NCBI RefSeq assembly: GCF_041200145.1
Contig: NZ_CP165734.1
Location: forward strand, 1,550,001-1,614,000
Reading direction: 5' to 3'
From: Bradyrhizobium sp. LLZ17
GTDB lineage: Bacteria > Pseudomonadota > Alphaproteobacteria > Rhizobiales > Xanthobacteraceae
DNA: 64,000 bases
Part shown: piece after piece, positions 1 to 10,004 of the stretch
Numbering within the stretch: position 1 is the stretch's first letter
How the letters are laid out: each line of letters opens with the position of its first letter
Made by a program: the position numbers and the translations under genes
Notes under the pieces: model-generated
Seen by the model: only the letters and a program-made list of their open reading frames with translations
Database searches by the model: none
What the model was told of the DNA's origin: nothing

Positions 1-3000
1 GCCCTCGATGGTGCCGCCGATCATCGGTCCTTTCACCACACCGTTGCGGACCGTGAGTGCGCCGTTTTGCCGGGTGAACTCGGCACGCAACGCCGAGAAG
101 GCGACGCCGCTCTGCGCGCCGTTGGGGCTGCCAGCTGCGACTCGATCGAGCTGATCCATTCCTTTGACGGTGAAGTCGCGCACATTGATCAGGCCTTCCC
201 TGGCCGTAGGCTCCGACGTCGGCGGCTCCATCGCCACCACGATCTGGCCGCCGAAGACCTTGTTGGTGGTGTCGGTGAAGCGCAGCAATGCGCCGGCGTC
301 GTCGGTCTGGAGGTAGATCACTTCGCGGCTGCCCTGCGCGCGCCCGCCGCGCAGATCGGCTGCCACCGGCGTGTTCTGACCGATCCTGCCGCTCAGCGAG
401 AAGGCCTTGATGGCGCCGCTGCGTTTCGACATCTTGGCATCGACGCTGCGCATCGCCTCGCCGTTGAAGCCCGCGACCGCACCGAGCTTCACGTCGATGT
501 CGAAATCGACATTCTTCAGCTTGCTCTTGGAATCATCCTTGGAATTGCCCGAGATCGCCGATTTCAGGAAGCCCCGGCCGTCGAACACGTCGCCGCGCAT
601 CGTGCCCCTCACCACGCCGTCCTGGCCGCGCTCCACCTTCAGCGACGTCTTGTCGCCATCGGACGGCGAGTAGGTCGGGAAGTTCGCGTTCATGAGGTCG
701 CCGTTCGGATCGACTTCGATCGAGCCCTTGATCGAAGCGCCACCGCCTTCGATGACGATGTCCTCAAGCCGCGTCGATTGTGCCGTCGGCACCACCTTGA
801 AGCTCGCCTTGCTCGATTTGCCCGGCAGCTTGACCCAGCCGGGAAGGATGTTGTCGAGCTTGACCGAGGTCAGGTCGGCCTCGATCCCGAGCTTCGTGGT
901 CTGGTCGGGACCACCGGCAATCTTGCCTGACAGCTTGATCGGCACCGACCCGCTGACCGCCGGACTGAGGTCGAAGCCCAGGCGTGCGCGACCGGCATCA
1001 TCCAGCGTCGCCTGGAGTTTGACGTCCGCATCGCCATCGGTCAGCTTGCGATAGTCGAGCGAGGCCGCCTGCCCGTTGATCTTGACATCGCCCTTGACCT
1101 GATAGCCCTGGTTGTTGGCGACGATCTTGAGATTGTTGGCCTCCAGCTTCTGGTTCATCACCAGCTTGTCGGCAGCAAATCCGTTGAGGTCGGCGGTGAC
1201 GGCGTAGACGGTATCGGCCCTGGTCAGCTCGCCCTTGACCGGCAGGCCGAGCTGAATGTTCGCCGTGAACGTTCCCTTGCTGGTGTTGGGATCGACGACA
1301 GTCGACGACAGATCGCTCAGCCGATCGTTGGAGAGCATTTCGGCCGCCGCCGGCACCGGACCGTCGACGCGGAATCTGGTGCGCGACGGCGACGGTTTCG
1401 GCGCCATGTCCGGCACCTCGAAGACGAAATCGGAGATCGTGACCTTGCGGCCGGTGGGCGTATCGGCGATGCCCTGCCCGATGTTCACCGTCGCCGTGCG
1501 GCCGGTTACGTGCGCCTTGAGATCGGCATCATGCACTACCGGCATGCCATCGACGGGACGGACGGCAACACCGTTCGCCACGATGTTGACCGAGAGGCCG
1601 TCGTCGGGAATGGGTGGTCCCCTGCGCGGAAGATTCTTCACCGGCGAGTTGATGCCGACCTCGATGCGCTGGAGGGAGCCGCGCTCGATCCGCTCGATCA
1701 CCCATTGGCGCAATTCGGGCACGATCAGCGTCGGCCACATCCGCTTCAGCGCGGAGGCCGACATCGGCGTACCCGCAAAGCCGAGCGTCAGACGCGGCTC
1801 GCCCGAATAGTCGATTGCACCGGTGCCAGCGACGCCGATCTCGCCGTTGGAGATATCGGCCTGCGTCAGCAGCATGCGCTTGTGGTCGGTGTCGAAGCGG
1901 AAACCGATCGCGATGCGGTTGAAGACCAACGGCGGCTCGTTGTCGATGCCGCCGAGCAGGATCGAGCCTCCGCTGAAGCCGAGCTGCCAGTCGTTGCTGG
2001 TGCCGTTCGGCGGCTCGAGATGCGCCAGCAGCGTCAGGCGGTTGGCACCGGACAAGATCTTGAACGGCGCGACCAGCACCCGCCGTCCCGCATCCCATTC
2101 CACATTGATCTCGGCCGAGTCGATCGCCATCGGATAATCGGGCGTGTCGGTATCGATGATATTGCCGGCACCGATCGTGACCTTGCCGCGGAAGAAGGTC
2201 GGCACGCCGTCGCGGCCGAGCTCGCCCTTGAGCTCGCCGGTCAGAGGCAGGTCGGCGGTATAGGTCAGATCCTTCACCCGCAGCGCCAGCAGGATGTTGG
2301 AGGTCAGAGCTTGTCGGCACGGATGTCGATCGAACGCACGCCGTTCTCGCTCGGCCCGATCGTGGCGCGCAGCGACCACGGCCGCGCGCCTTCCTCGCCG
2401 AGGCTGAGGGCGACACCGCCATGGCTCGGCCGGCGCAGGCTGAGCGTGATGTTCTCAAACGTCCATTTGCTGCCGCGCTGCTGGTCGTCGACGATCAGAT
2501 TGCCGTTCTTGAGACCGATCTCGTTGAGGTTCTGGCCGTCGAGGCCGGTCAGGCTCAGGCTGTCGAGCCAGTCGAGCCCCTGAAGAATTCCGCTTTGTGC
2601 GGTCTGAGCCGCGGCCTGGGACGGGTCCGGGCTTGCGGGCGCCATCCCGAAAGGTGGCGGCGGGACGCCGTTGCGCGGGAAGGTCGGTGGCAGGCCCGCT
2701 TCCCTCTTGGATGCGACACCGGTTGCGAGCGGTTTCGCCGTATCGCCGGCGGACACCGTGACGGTCCCGTCGGGTGCGATCCGGATCGCAAGCTCGGCAT
2801 CGACGAGATTGAGGCTCTCTGCGCGCAGGTGCCCCGTCAGGAGTCCGGCCCCCGATAGCCTGACCTCGGCCTTGGGCGCGCTGGCCACGATGGCATGGTC
2901 GTGATCGCGAACGATGATGTCGCGGATGCGCACGGCGATACGGATCCGCCCCGCCCGCTCGATCTGGGTGCCGCCGACCTCGACGGTGTTGCCGTGGCCG

Positions 3001-3359
3001 ATATTGTCCTCGATCGCCGCGGCGAGCCAGGGCGTCGCCATGTCGAGATTGATGGGACCGGCGCCAAGCCGCCACCACAGCGCGCCGAAACAGCCGGCGA
3101 AGATGACGATCAGTGCGCCCAGGACAACGGCGAGCCGGCGAAGCCAGCGTCCGCTCGGCACCACCCGCCGAAACGACGAGAACCGATCACCCACGCGGAA
3201 GCGCGAACCGGAACGCGACAGCAGGCGGCGCGCGCGATGGCCCGCCTCCTCCTCCTGATCCGGATCCCAGTCGGCCTCGTCCCATTCCGGTGGCTCCTGT
3301 CCGCCACCGCGCCGATCGAAATCCCGAGTGTGATCCTGGGGCGACGTATTCCTTGCCAT
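1..3359 (-). CDS. AsmA/DUF3971-like envelope protein, 3' end outside window, frameshifted
   Basis: Large protein of the AsmA/DUF3971 type, a family of inner-membrane-anchored proteins that extend into the periplasm and are linked to lipid transport or outer-membrane assembly. The likely start is ATG at 3359 (MARNTSPQDH), with a charged cytoplasmic N-terminus of about 85 residues and one membrane segment near residues 90-115 (LAVVLGALIVIFAGCFGALW), followed by repetitive beta-rich sequence. The reading frame stops at 2304-2306 (TGA), but the next frame continues without a stop to base 1 and reads as the same kind of protein (for example LSDLSSTVVDPNTSKGTF around 1270-1320). Adding one base near 2304 joins the two, so I treat this as one gene with a one-base deletion. 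It is divergent from the peroxiredoxin at 3651. The family call is firm; the substrate is unknown. Confidence 0.75.
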
Positions 3360-3650
3360 TGCCTCTCGATACAGGCGCCCGTCGTGGGATCGAGCGCCGC
3401 CGGGACTGCAGCCATCGACAGGGATTGAAGCTCCCCGCCCCGGCATTGCCGCCATACCTCGGATGTTCCTGCTGTTCGTCATTTCGCCCCGGGAGCGCGT
3501 TCAACGAGCAGTGGGGTGGTGCGTGGAATTTCTTGTAACCATACTCCGGCGTCGTCAAACTTGCCCAGCCGAGGGCACCCAACCGGCATGCCGGACGAGA
3601 GCTGCAATACCGCTTTGGTTGACCCGCCGAAAGCGACGAAAGGAAGGCGT

Positions 3651-4353
3651 ATGTCCAAGAAATCCCGAAAGAAATCGTCCAAAACGCCCTCCGGCAGTCC
3701 GATCGCTAAAAAGAAGGCCCCGAAAACCCGGGCCTCGACTCAGACGCGCCCGGCCAAAACAGAGCGGGCATCGGCAGGCAAATCAACCAAGACAAACGCC
3801 AAGACAAACGCCAAGCCAGCATCGCACAAGGCCGCATCCAAACAGTTAAAATCTTCTGAAAAGGCGTCTCAGCCTGGTGCCCCCGCGCCAGCCTTGGTGG
3901 AGGGGCAAAAGGCACCGGGTTTCCGCCTGCCCCGCGACGGCGGCAGCGTGGTGACGCTGGCCGATTATGCCGGCCGGAAGCTCGTGCTGTTCTTCTACCC
4001 CCCGCGCCGACACGCCCGGCTGCACCCGCGAGGCCGTCGACTTCACCCGGCTTAAGGGCGCCTTTGCAGGAGCAGGCACGGCCGTGCTCGGCATTTCCGC
4101 CGATCCGTTAAAGGCCCAGGAGAAGTTCCGCGACAAGCACGGCCTTGGCATTCCCCTGATCTCGGACGAGACCCACGAGATGCTGGAGGCGTATGGCGCT
4201 TGGGGTGAAAAATCCATGTACGGCAAGCGCTTCCTCGGGATTCTTCGCACCACGGTCCTGATCGGGGCCGACGGCAAATTGGCCAGGATCTGGCGCAATG
4301 TCCGTGTCGACGGCCATGCCGACGAGGTGCTGGCAGCGACAAGGAGTCTTTAA
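3651..4353 (+). CDS. bcp: Bcp/PrxQ-type peroxiredoxin with Lys-rich N-terminal extension, frameshifted
   Basis: Thiol peroxidase of the AhpC/TSA superfamily that reduces hydroperoxides with thioredoxin as the usual donor. ATG at 3651 follows AGGAAG at 3641. The first ~75 residues are an alanine/lysine/serine-rich basic tail (KKSRKKSSKTPSG and similar), absent from the ~155-residue core of most Bcp proteins. The core starts near residue 80 (PALVEGQKAPGFRLP) and has the peroxidatic cysteine in TPGCT, about residue 124. The frame breaks in a run of six C at 3998-4003: with five C, LVLFFYPRADTPGCTREA reads through and the second frame runs to TAA at 4351-4353. I read this as one extra C in a homopolymer. 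Corrected length is about 233 residues. The basic tail could bind nucleic acid or polyphosphate, but that is inference. Confidence 0.85.
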
Positions 4354-4464
4354 CCAGCTCGTTAGATTCGAGAGGTCCCGTTTCCGGAAAATTAACCATG
4401 ACCGGCCCAGATTGCGGCGGCAATTAAGCCGTCAGGAACCGTTCCGACCGGCGCGGGAGTGCCG

Positions 4465-5826
4465 ATGTCGAAAAGTTCTGCCCAATATTCGCAGTACCCC
4501 CAGCATCACGCTCACGACCACGGACGGTCCTTCCATCGCCGTCTTGCCACAGCGGCAACAGCAGCGATCCCCCTTCCCGACACCGACGACGCCTACACCA
4601 TCGTGCATCACGGCAAGCAGGTTCGCCTGGGGCCCGTGGTGTTCTGGATCGTGGTCGGCACGATCGTGCTGCTCGGCCTGTGGTCGGCGGCCACCGCTAC
4701 CTATTTCGCCTTCCGCGACGACGTCCTGACCCGGCTGATCGCCCGCCAGGCCGAGATGCAATACGCCTATGAAGACCGCATCGCCGAGCTGCGCGCCAAG
4801 GTCGACCGCACCACCAGCCGCCAGTTGCTCGACCAGGAGCAGTTCGACCAAAAGCTCGACCAGATCATGAAGCGCCAGACGGCGCTGGAGTCCCGGGCCA
4901 CGGCGCTCGGCGCCATGCCCGACGTGACCGGATCGATTCCCCGCGCGACCCCGCAGCGCGGCGAGACGAACCAGACGACGCAGGGCACGCCGAAGCCGTC
5001 GCCGATCAGCGACACCGTGATCTTCGTGGCCCCGCCCGATCGCGAAGCGCGGCTCGAATCGCGGGCTCCGACCGTGATGGCCCCGCCGGTCAATCAATTC
5101 GCCAAGAACCAGGGCTTCGACAATGTCCTGGTCCGGCTTACGACGTCGCTTGACCAGGTCGAGCGCCGCCAGATCGCGGCGCTCAGCGCCGTTGAGGAAG
5201 GCATGGATTCGCGCATGCGGCGGATGCGCGGCGTGGTCAGCGATCTCGGCCTGAACATCGCTAATCTCGAAGCGGCCGTGCCGCGGTCCGCCATGGGCGG
5301 TCCGTTCGTGCCGGTGAAGCTTGCCGCCAACGCCGGGCCGTTCGAGAAGCAGCTCTACCGCATCAATCTCACCCGCGCCGAGATGGACCGGCTCAACCGG
5401 ACCCTGGCGCTCGTGCCCTATCGCAAGCCAGTCGTCGGCGAGGTCGAGTTCACCTCGGGATTCGGCGTGCGCAGTGATCCCTTCCTCGGCCGGCCCGCGA
5501 TGCATACCGGCCTCGACTTCCGCGCCGCGACCGGCGACCCCGTTCGCGTCACCGCCAACGGCAAGGTGGTTTCCGCCGGCTGGTCAGGTGGCTATGGCCG
5601 CATGGTCGAGGTCGACCACGGCAACGGACTTGCGACCCGTTACGGCCATCTCTCCGAGATCGATGTGAAGGTCGGAGAGATCGTCAAGATCGGCCAGGTG
5701 GTCGGTCTCGTCGGCTCGACCGGACGTTCGACCGGCCCGCATCTGCATTACGAAACCCGCATCGACGGCGAAGCGGTCGATCCGCAGAGGTTCTTGCGCG
5801 CCGGCGTGCGGCTCAGCGCAGGCTAG
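4465..5826 (+). CDS. M23 family metallopeptidase (LytM domain), membrane-anchored
   Basis: Putative murein endopeptidase or divisome-type LytM factor, 453 residues. ATG at 4465 is preceded by GGGAG at 4455-4459; a GTG six bases upstream is a weaker alternative. There is a cytoplasmic N-terminus, one membrane segment near residues 57-82 (VVFWIVVGTIVLLGLWSA), a periplasmic coiled-coil region (residues ~85-290) and a C-terminal peptidase M23 domain (residues ~325-450). Zinc ligands are visible: MHTGLDF supplies His and Asp, and GPHLHYE supplies HxH. Because the M23 motifs are complete the enzyme may be active, unlike EnvC/NlpD-type activators that lack them. It follows the peroxiredoxin by 111 bp on the same strand. 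Confidence 0.88.
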   Translation: MSKSSAQYSQYPQHHAHDHGRSFHRRLATAATAAIPLPDTDDAYTIVHHGKQVRLGPVVFWIVVGTIVLLGLWSAATATYFAFRDDVLTRLIARQAEMQYAYEDRIAELRAKVDRTTSRQLLDQEQFDQKLDQIMKRQTALESRATALGAMPDVTGSIPRATPQRGETNQTTQGTPKPSPISDTVIFVAPPDREARLESRAPTVMAPPVNQFAKNQGFDNVLVRLTTSLDQVERRQIAALSAVEEGMDSRMRRMRGVVSDLGLNIANLEAAVPRSAMGGPFVPVKLAANAGPFEKQLYRINLTRAEMDRLNRTLALVPYRKPVVGEVEFTSGFGVRSDPFLGRPAMHTGLDFRAATGDPVRVTANGKVVSAGWSGGYGRMVEVDHGNGLATRYGHLSEIDVKVGEIVKIGQVVGLVGSTGRSTGPHLHYETRIDGEAVDPQRFLRAGVRLSAG

Positions 5827-5911
5827 GCCTGCGCACCACGTTGTTTCGGCGGACTTGCTGGCATGGCGCTGAAGCGCCAAAGCCGAAGAAAGGGCCGGCA
5901 GCCAGCCCTGA

Positions 5912-7146
5912 CTACTGGCCGCGCTCGTGGCCGACTTCGCCGGTGATGACGTCGCCGAACAGCTCCCAGGCCTGCCCGTTGAAGCGCATCAGCTGCATCT
6001 GCTCGATCGGGAAGTAATCGTCCGGCGAGGTGTTGACCATGATGCCGGGCAGCATCAAATCGGTGTGGAAGTCTTTCAGGTTCGCGGCCTGCTTCATGAC
6101 GTTGTCGCGCGTGAGAGTGTCGCCGCACTGCTTCAACACCTGCGCCATCGCCTCGGCCTGCACGTAGCCGTAGACGTTGTTGGCATTGGTCTTGTCGCCG
6201 TCGGGATAATATTTGTCCATGAATTCGCGCCATTCACCACGGCCGGATCCTTGTCCCACGTCGGGTCGGTCGGGTCCTTCAGATAGACGGTCGAGATGAT
6301 GTCCTTGGAATAATCGAGCCCTGCGGGCTTGAGCACCGAGGCGACCGAGGTCGCGGTGTTGGCGAGGAAGAACTTCGGCTTCCAGCCGAGCTCGCCGACC
6401 TTGCGGATCGCCTGCGCCGAACCTTTCGGCGCCGCCCATGAGAAGAAGATGTCGGCGCCGGAATCGTGCAAGGCGACGATCTGCGAATCGATCGAGGGAT
6501 CGCTGACCTCGTAGGATTTGTCGGCGATGATCATGCTGGCCTTGTCGCCGAGCCCGTCCTTCAGGCCCTTGAACTGGTCTTTGCCGGCGTCGTCGTTCTG
6601 CCAGAACACCGCGATCTTGCCGTTCGGAAAATTGTCTCGGATGTACTTGGCGTAGATGCGCCCCTCGCTCTGGTAGTTGGGCTGGAAGCCCATGGTCCAT
6701 GGGAAATTCTTGGGGTCGCCGAACTTGGTGCCGCCGGAGGCGACGAACAGCTGCGGCACCTTCTTGGCGTTCATGTATTTCATGATCGCAGAGTTCGACG
6801 GCGTGCCGAGCGCCTGGAAGATCAGCAGCACCTCGTCGCTCTCGACCAGCTTGCGCGCCTGCTCGATCGCCTTCGGCGGGGAGTAGGCGTCGTCATAGCT
6901 GATGAAGTTGATCTTGCGGCCGTTGATCCCGCCCTGGTCGTTGATCATCTTGAAGAAGGCGGCCTCGGTCTTGCCGATCACGCCATAGGACGACGCCGGC
7001 CCGCTATAGGGCATGATGTTGCCGATCTTGATTTCGGTGTCGGTCGCTCCGGGGTCGTATTTCTTCTGCGCCAGCGCCGGTGTCATGGCCACTATGGCGG
7101 CAGTAAACATGGCGAGGGCAGCAAGGCTTTTGCGACGACCCGACAT
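5912..7146 (-). CDS. ABC transporter substrate-binding protein (Leu/Ile/Val type), frameshifted
   Basis: Periplasmic ligand-binding protein of the Peripla_BP_6 family (branched-chain amino acids, amides or aromatic acids). The start is ATG at 7146, after GGGAGAG, and the protein opens with a clear signal peptide (MSGRRKSLAALAMFTAAIVA, cleavage likely after ALAQ). The mature start TEIKIGNIMPYSGPASSYG is typical. The frame breaks near 6235: PAVV is followed in the next frame by EWREFMDKYYPDGDKTNA and runs to TAG at 5912-5914, ending GHERGQ. One base is missing; the corrected length is about 411 residues. No permease or ATPase genes lie nearby, so this is an orphan binding protein, which is common in Bradyrhizobium. 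The ligand cannot be deduced. Confidence 0.85.
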
Positions 7147-7415
7147 CGTTCTCTCCCGGTGTTTTCTAGTCTTGTTTTGCCGGGAGTGTCGCAAGGCGAG
7201 CGGCGGCTGGCAAGCCGCACGAATTTCCGCGGCATGAAACGCAGAACCGGGACTTGCGGCATGCGCTGCAACAGATTGTTCGTCAATGACGAGCAACGCG
7301 CTACCAATGAACATTGCAGGCACGGCGTCGACCATGGGCGGGCGGCGCGACATCTCCTTTCCGCCGCAATCCTCGCGTGTTGTTCCATCGCCGGCACGGG
7401 ATGGAGGACGACGCG

Positions 7416-7819
7416 ATGAAATTACTTACAAGCGGCATCATAAGCGCAAGTCTGATGTTGGGATGCTCTTTGCTGATCGCCCCAATGGCTCTCGCGGCGC
7501 CGCAGACATGCTCGGTCGAGAAGCTTCAGGGCCGCTATGTGTTTACTGGTCAGGGCACGAACTATCATTACGGCGCGTTTGACTTCGACGGGGCAGGAAA
7601 GTTTTCGGGCAAACAGACCTCCCTGCGTCATGCGATCGTTCAACGTGAAGCTCTCAATGGCACGTACACGATTGATCAGGACTGCACGGGAACGATCACC
7701 CTCAAGGTCAACCCGGTGGCACCGCACACTGGGACGTCTTCTTGACCGATGACGGGAAGAAGGGACGCATGATCCGAACCGATTCCGGTGTGGCGGGCGT
7801 CCGCACCTTCGAGCAATAA
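7416..7819 (+). CDS. small secreted protein of unknown function, frameshifted
   Basis: ATG at 7416 follows GGAGGACG at 7403-7410. The product has a signal peptide (residues 1-27, ending MALAAPQ) and a short domain beginning TCSVEKLQGRYVFTGQGTNY. Such 'LQGRYVFTGQG' openings are seen in small exported proteins of Bradyrhizobium; no function is known to me. The listed frame stops at 7743-7745, but a different frame reads GGTAHWDVFLTDDGKKGRMI and ends at TAA 7817-7819 with FEQ. That continuation fits the domain better, so I infer a missing base near 7713. The corrected length is about 134 residues. Confidence 0.6.
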
Positions 7820-7883
7820 AGCAGCTCAAATCAACGGCTCGTCCTGACGGTCGATCTGCATTTGGGGTTGGGAGCGCCGGCGA

Positions 7884-8765
7884 TCAGACCGCGCCTTTCG
7901 GCCGCGACACTAGCTCGATCATCTTGCCTTCATCGTCGTCGGGCATGGCAGCCTTTGCGCGCGCATAGGATTCGACCGCGGCGCGCGCGACCAGCGGTTT
8001 GTCGGCAAGCAGGCTCTCGGCGAGCTTCACGGCATAGGCGGCGTCCTTGTGCCGCAGCGCCGACGTAAACGTCGCTCCGGAAAAATCGCGGGCGACCATG
8101 CGCCTGGAATGACGCTGCACCTGCGGGCTCGCGGCGACGCCGGCCTGAATCGAGTCCAGCACGAGGTTCATGTCGAGCCCGGCTTGTTCGGCGATCGCAA
8201 GCCCCTCGGCCAGGCCCGCGATCTGAATCGCGCCCATCAAATTGTTGATGAGCTTGTAGACCGTGCCGGAGCCGACCGCGCCGAAATGGCGAATGGTCGA
8301 GCCGATCGGTTCGAGGAACGGCCGCGCGCGCTCGAGGTCGGCCGCGTCGGCGCCCACCAGCAGCGTCAGCTTTCCGGCTGCCGCCGCATCCGGCAACCCC
8401 GTCACGGGGCAGTCGATGTAGATCAGCCCGCGTGCGTTCATCTCGCGGCCCATTTCGCGAGCGTGGTCATAGGAGACGGTCGAGCATTCGATCGCGATGG
8501 TGCCGGCCTTCGCCGACTTGGCTGCGCCATTGAGTCCCAGCCAGACCGCCCGGGAGGCCTCGTCGTCGGCAACCATGGTCACGACGGCGTCGGCATCGAT
8601 CGCGGCATCTTCAGGCGAGGTCGCCCAATGCGCGCCGCGCGCGATCAGGTCCCCGGCCTTCGCGTTGCTGCGATTCCACAGCGCCACCGTGAAGCCCGCA
8701 TCGAGATAGCGGCCGGCCATGCCGTGGCCCATCCGCCCAAGCCCGATAAAGGCGACGCGGGTCAC
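7884..8765 (-). CDS. NAD(P)-dependent oxidoreductase, 3-hydroxyisobutyrate dehydrogenase family
   Basis: Beta-hydroxyacid dehydrogenase of 293 residues, the usual length for this family. It starts at GTG 8765, and its N-terminus carries the Rossmann motif GLGRMGHGM (residues 7-15). The substrate-binding segment appears as CPVTGLPDAAAAGKLTLLVG (residues ~119-138) and the catalytic lysine region as GSGTVYKLINNLMG (Lys about residue 170). Members oxidise 3-hydroxyisobutyrate, tartronate semialdehyde, 6-phosphogluconate or related substrates; the sequence does not say which. Its start lies only 2 bp beyond the prfB stop on the same strand, so it is probably co-transcribed with prfB. The frame is intact. 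Confidence 0.85.
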   Translation of the reverse strand: MTRVAFIGLGRMGHGMAGRYLDAGFTVALWNRSNAKAGDLIARGAHWATSPEDAAIDADAVVTMVADDEASRAVWLGLNGAAKSAKAGTIAIECSTVSYDHAREMGREMNARGLIYIDCPVTGLPDAAAAGKLTLLVGADAADLERARPFLEPIGSTIRHFGAVGSGTVYKLINNLMGAIQIAGLAEGLAIAEQAGLDMNLVLDSIQAGVAASPQVQRHSRRMVARDFSGATFTSALRHKDAAYAVKLAESLLADKPLVARAAVESYARAKAAMPDDDEGKMIELVSRPKGAV

Positions 8766-8767
8766 GG

Positions 8768-9897
8768 CTAATCCACGTCCTCGATCTCGGAGGTCACGGT
8801 GCCGAACGCGCGCTGCGCCAGCGTCGCGGCCATGAAGTCGTCGAGCTCGCCGTTGAGCACGCCCGAGGTGTCCGAGGTCTGCACGCCCGTGCGCAGATCC
8901 TTCACCATCTGATAGGGCTGGAGTACGTAGAGCGGATCTGGTGGCCCCAGCCGATATCGGTCTTGGCGGCCTGGTCGGCAGCGGCCTTCTCTTCGCGCCG
9001 CTTCAGCTCCATCTGGTAGAGCCGCGCGCGCAGCATGTCCCAGGCCTGCGCCCGGTTCTTGTGCTGGGAGCGGCCGGCCTGGCAGACCACCGCGACGCCG
9101 GTCGGAATATGCGTCAACCGCACCGCGGATTCGGTCTTGTTGACGTGCTGGCCGCCAGCGCCGCCGGAGCGCATGGTGTCGACGCGGACGTCGGATTCCT
9201 TGATGTCGATCTTGATGCTGTCGTCGATCACCGGAAACACCGCGACCGACGAGAACGAGGTGTGTCGCCGTGCGTTGGAATCGAACGGCGAGATCCGCAC
9301 CAGGCGGTGCACGCCGGCCTCGGTCTTCAGCCAGCCATAGGCGTTGTGACCGGAGACCTGGATGGTTGCGGACTTGATGCCGGCCTCTTCGCCGTCCGAC
9401 TCTTCCATCACCTCGACCTTGAAGCCGCGGTTTTCCGCCCAGCGCGTATACATGCGCAGCAGCATCTGCGCCCAGTCCTGGCTTTCGGTGCCGCCGGCGC
9501 CGGCATGGACTTCGAGATAGGAATCGAAACTATCGGCCTCGCCCGACAGCAGCGCTTCGAGCTCGCGCCGGGCGACTTCCTTCTTCAAGGTTTTCAGCGC
9601 GGCTTCGGCTTCCGCGACCACGCCGTCATCGCCCTCGGCCTCGCCGAGCTCGATCATGCCGATATCGTCTTCGAGCTCACGCTCGACCTTGCCAATGCCC
9701 GAGAGCGATCCTCAAGCGAGGTGCGCTCCTGCATCAGCTTCTGGGCCTTCTGGGGATCGTTCCAGAGGTTGGGATCTTCTGCGAGCTTGTTCAGCTCAGC
9801 GAGGCGCGCCGTCGATTTCTCGACGTCAAAGATGCCTCCTCAGCAGCCCGACTGACTGCTTGATCTCTTCTACCAACCGTTCGATTTCGGCGCGCAT
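8768..9897 (-). CDS. prfB: peptide chain release factor 2 with programmed +1 frameshift
   Basis: RF2 recognises UGA and UAA stop codons and triggers peptide release. ATG at 9897 begins [19 protein letters not shown]. Codon 24 is an in-frame UGA within the programmed site (see 9825-9840). After a +1 shift the frame reads [20 protein letters not shown]. Two further breaks are not programmed: a missing base near 9707 (LED then [15 protein letters not shown] in the next frame) and another near 8930 (HQIRS then [16 protein letters not shown] in the next frame, ending EIEDVD at TAG 8768-8770). The stop-codon recognition motif SPF (RISPFDSN) and the catalytic GGQ ([14 protein letters not shown]) are intact. 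Corrected length is about 376 residues. Because RF2 is essential, the two extra breaks are almost certainly sequence errors. Confidence 0.95.
9825..9840 (-). promoter_or_regulatory. programmed +1 ribosomal frameshift site of prfB
   Basis: On the minus strand the sequence reads AGGAGG CAT CTT TGA C. This is the canonical autoregulatory site: an internal Shine-Dalgarno hexamer (9835-9840), a 3-nt spacer, slippery CTT (9829-9831) and in-frame UGA (9826-9828) followed by C. Low RF2 makes the ribosome pause at UGA and slip +1. The spacing equals that in Escherichia coli (AGGGGG TAT CTT TGA C). CTT is codon 23 and TGA codon 24 counted from ATG 9897. Confidence 0.93.
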
Positions 9898-10004
9898 GTC
9901 GTTCTCTGGTCTCGCGGGGATGTCCGCGTCTGATTGCAACGCCGATGTAGCGGCGACGGCTGCAAAGCGCAACCGCTGCCCTCGCCGGTCTCCGGCGTTA
10001 TCCG

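Noticed and set aside
1529..2458. 309-residue minus-strand frame in the DUF3971 region
   Set aside because: It is arginine-rich and out of frame with the conserved reading that joins 1-2303 to the upstream part.
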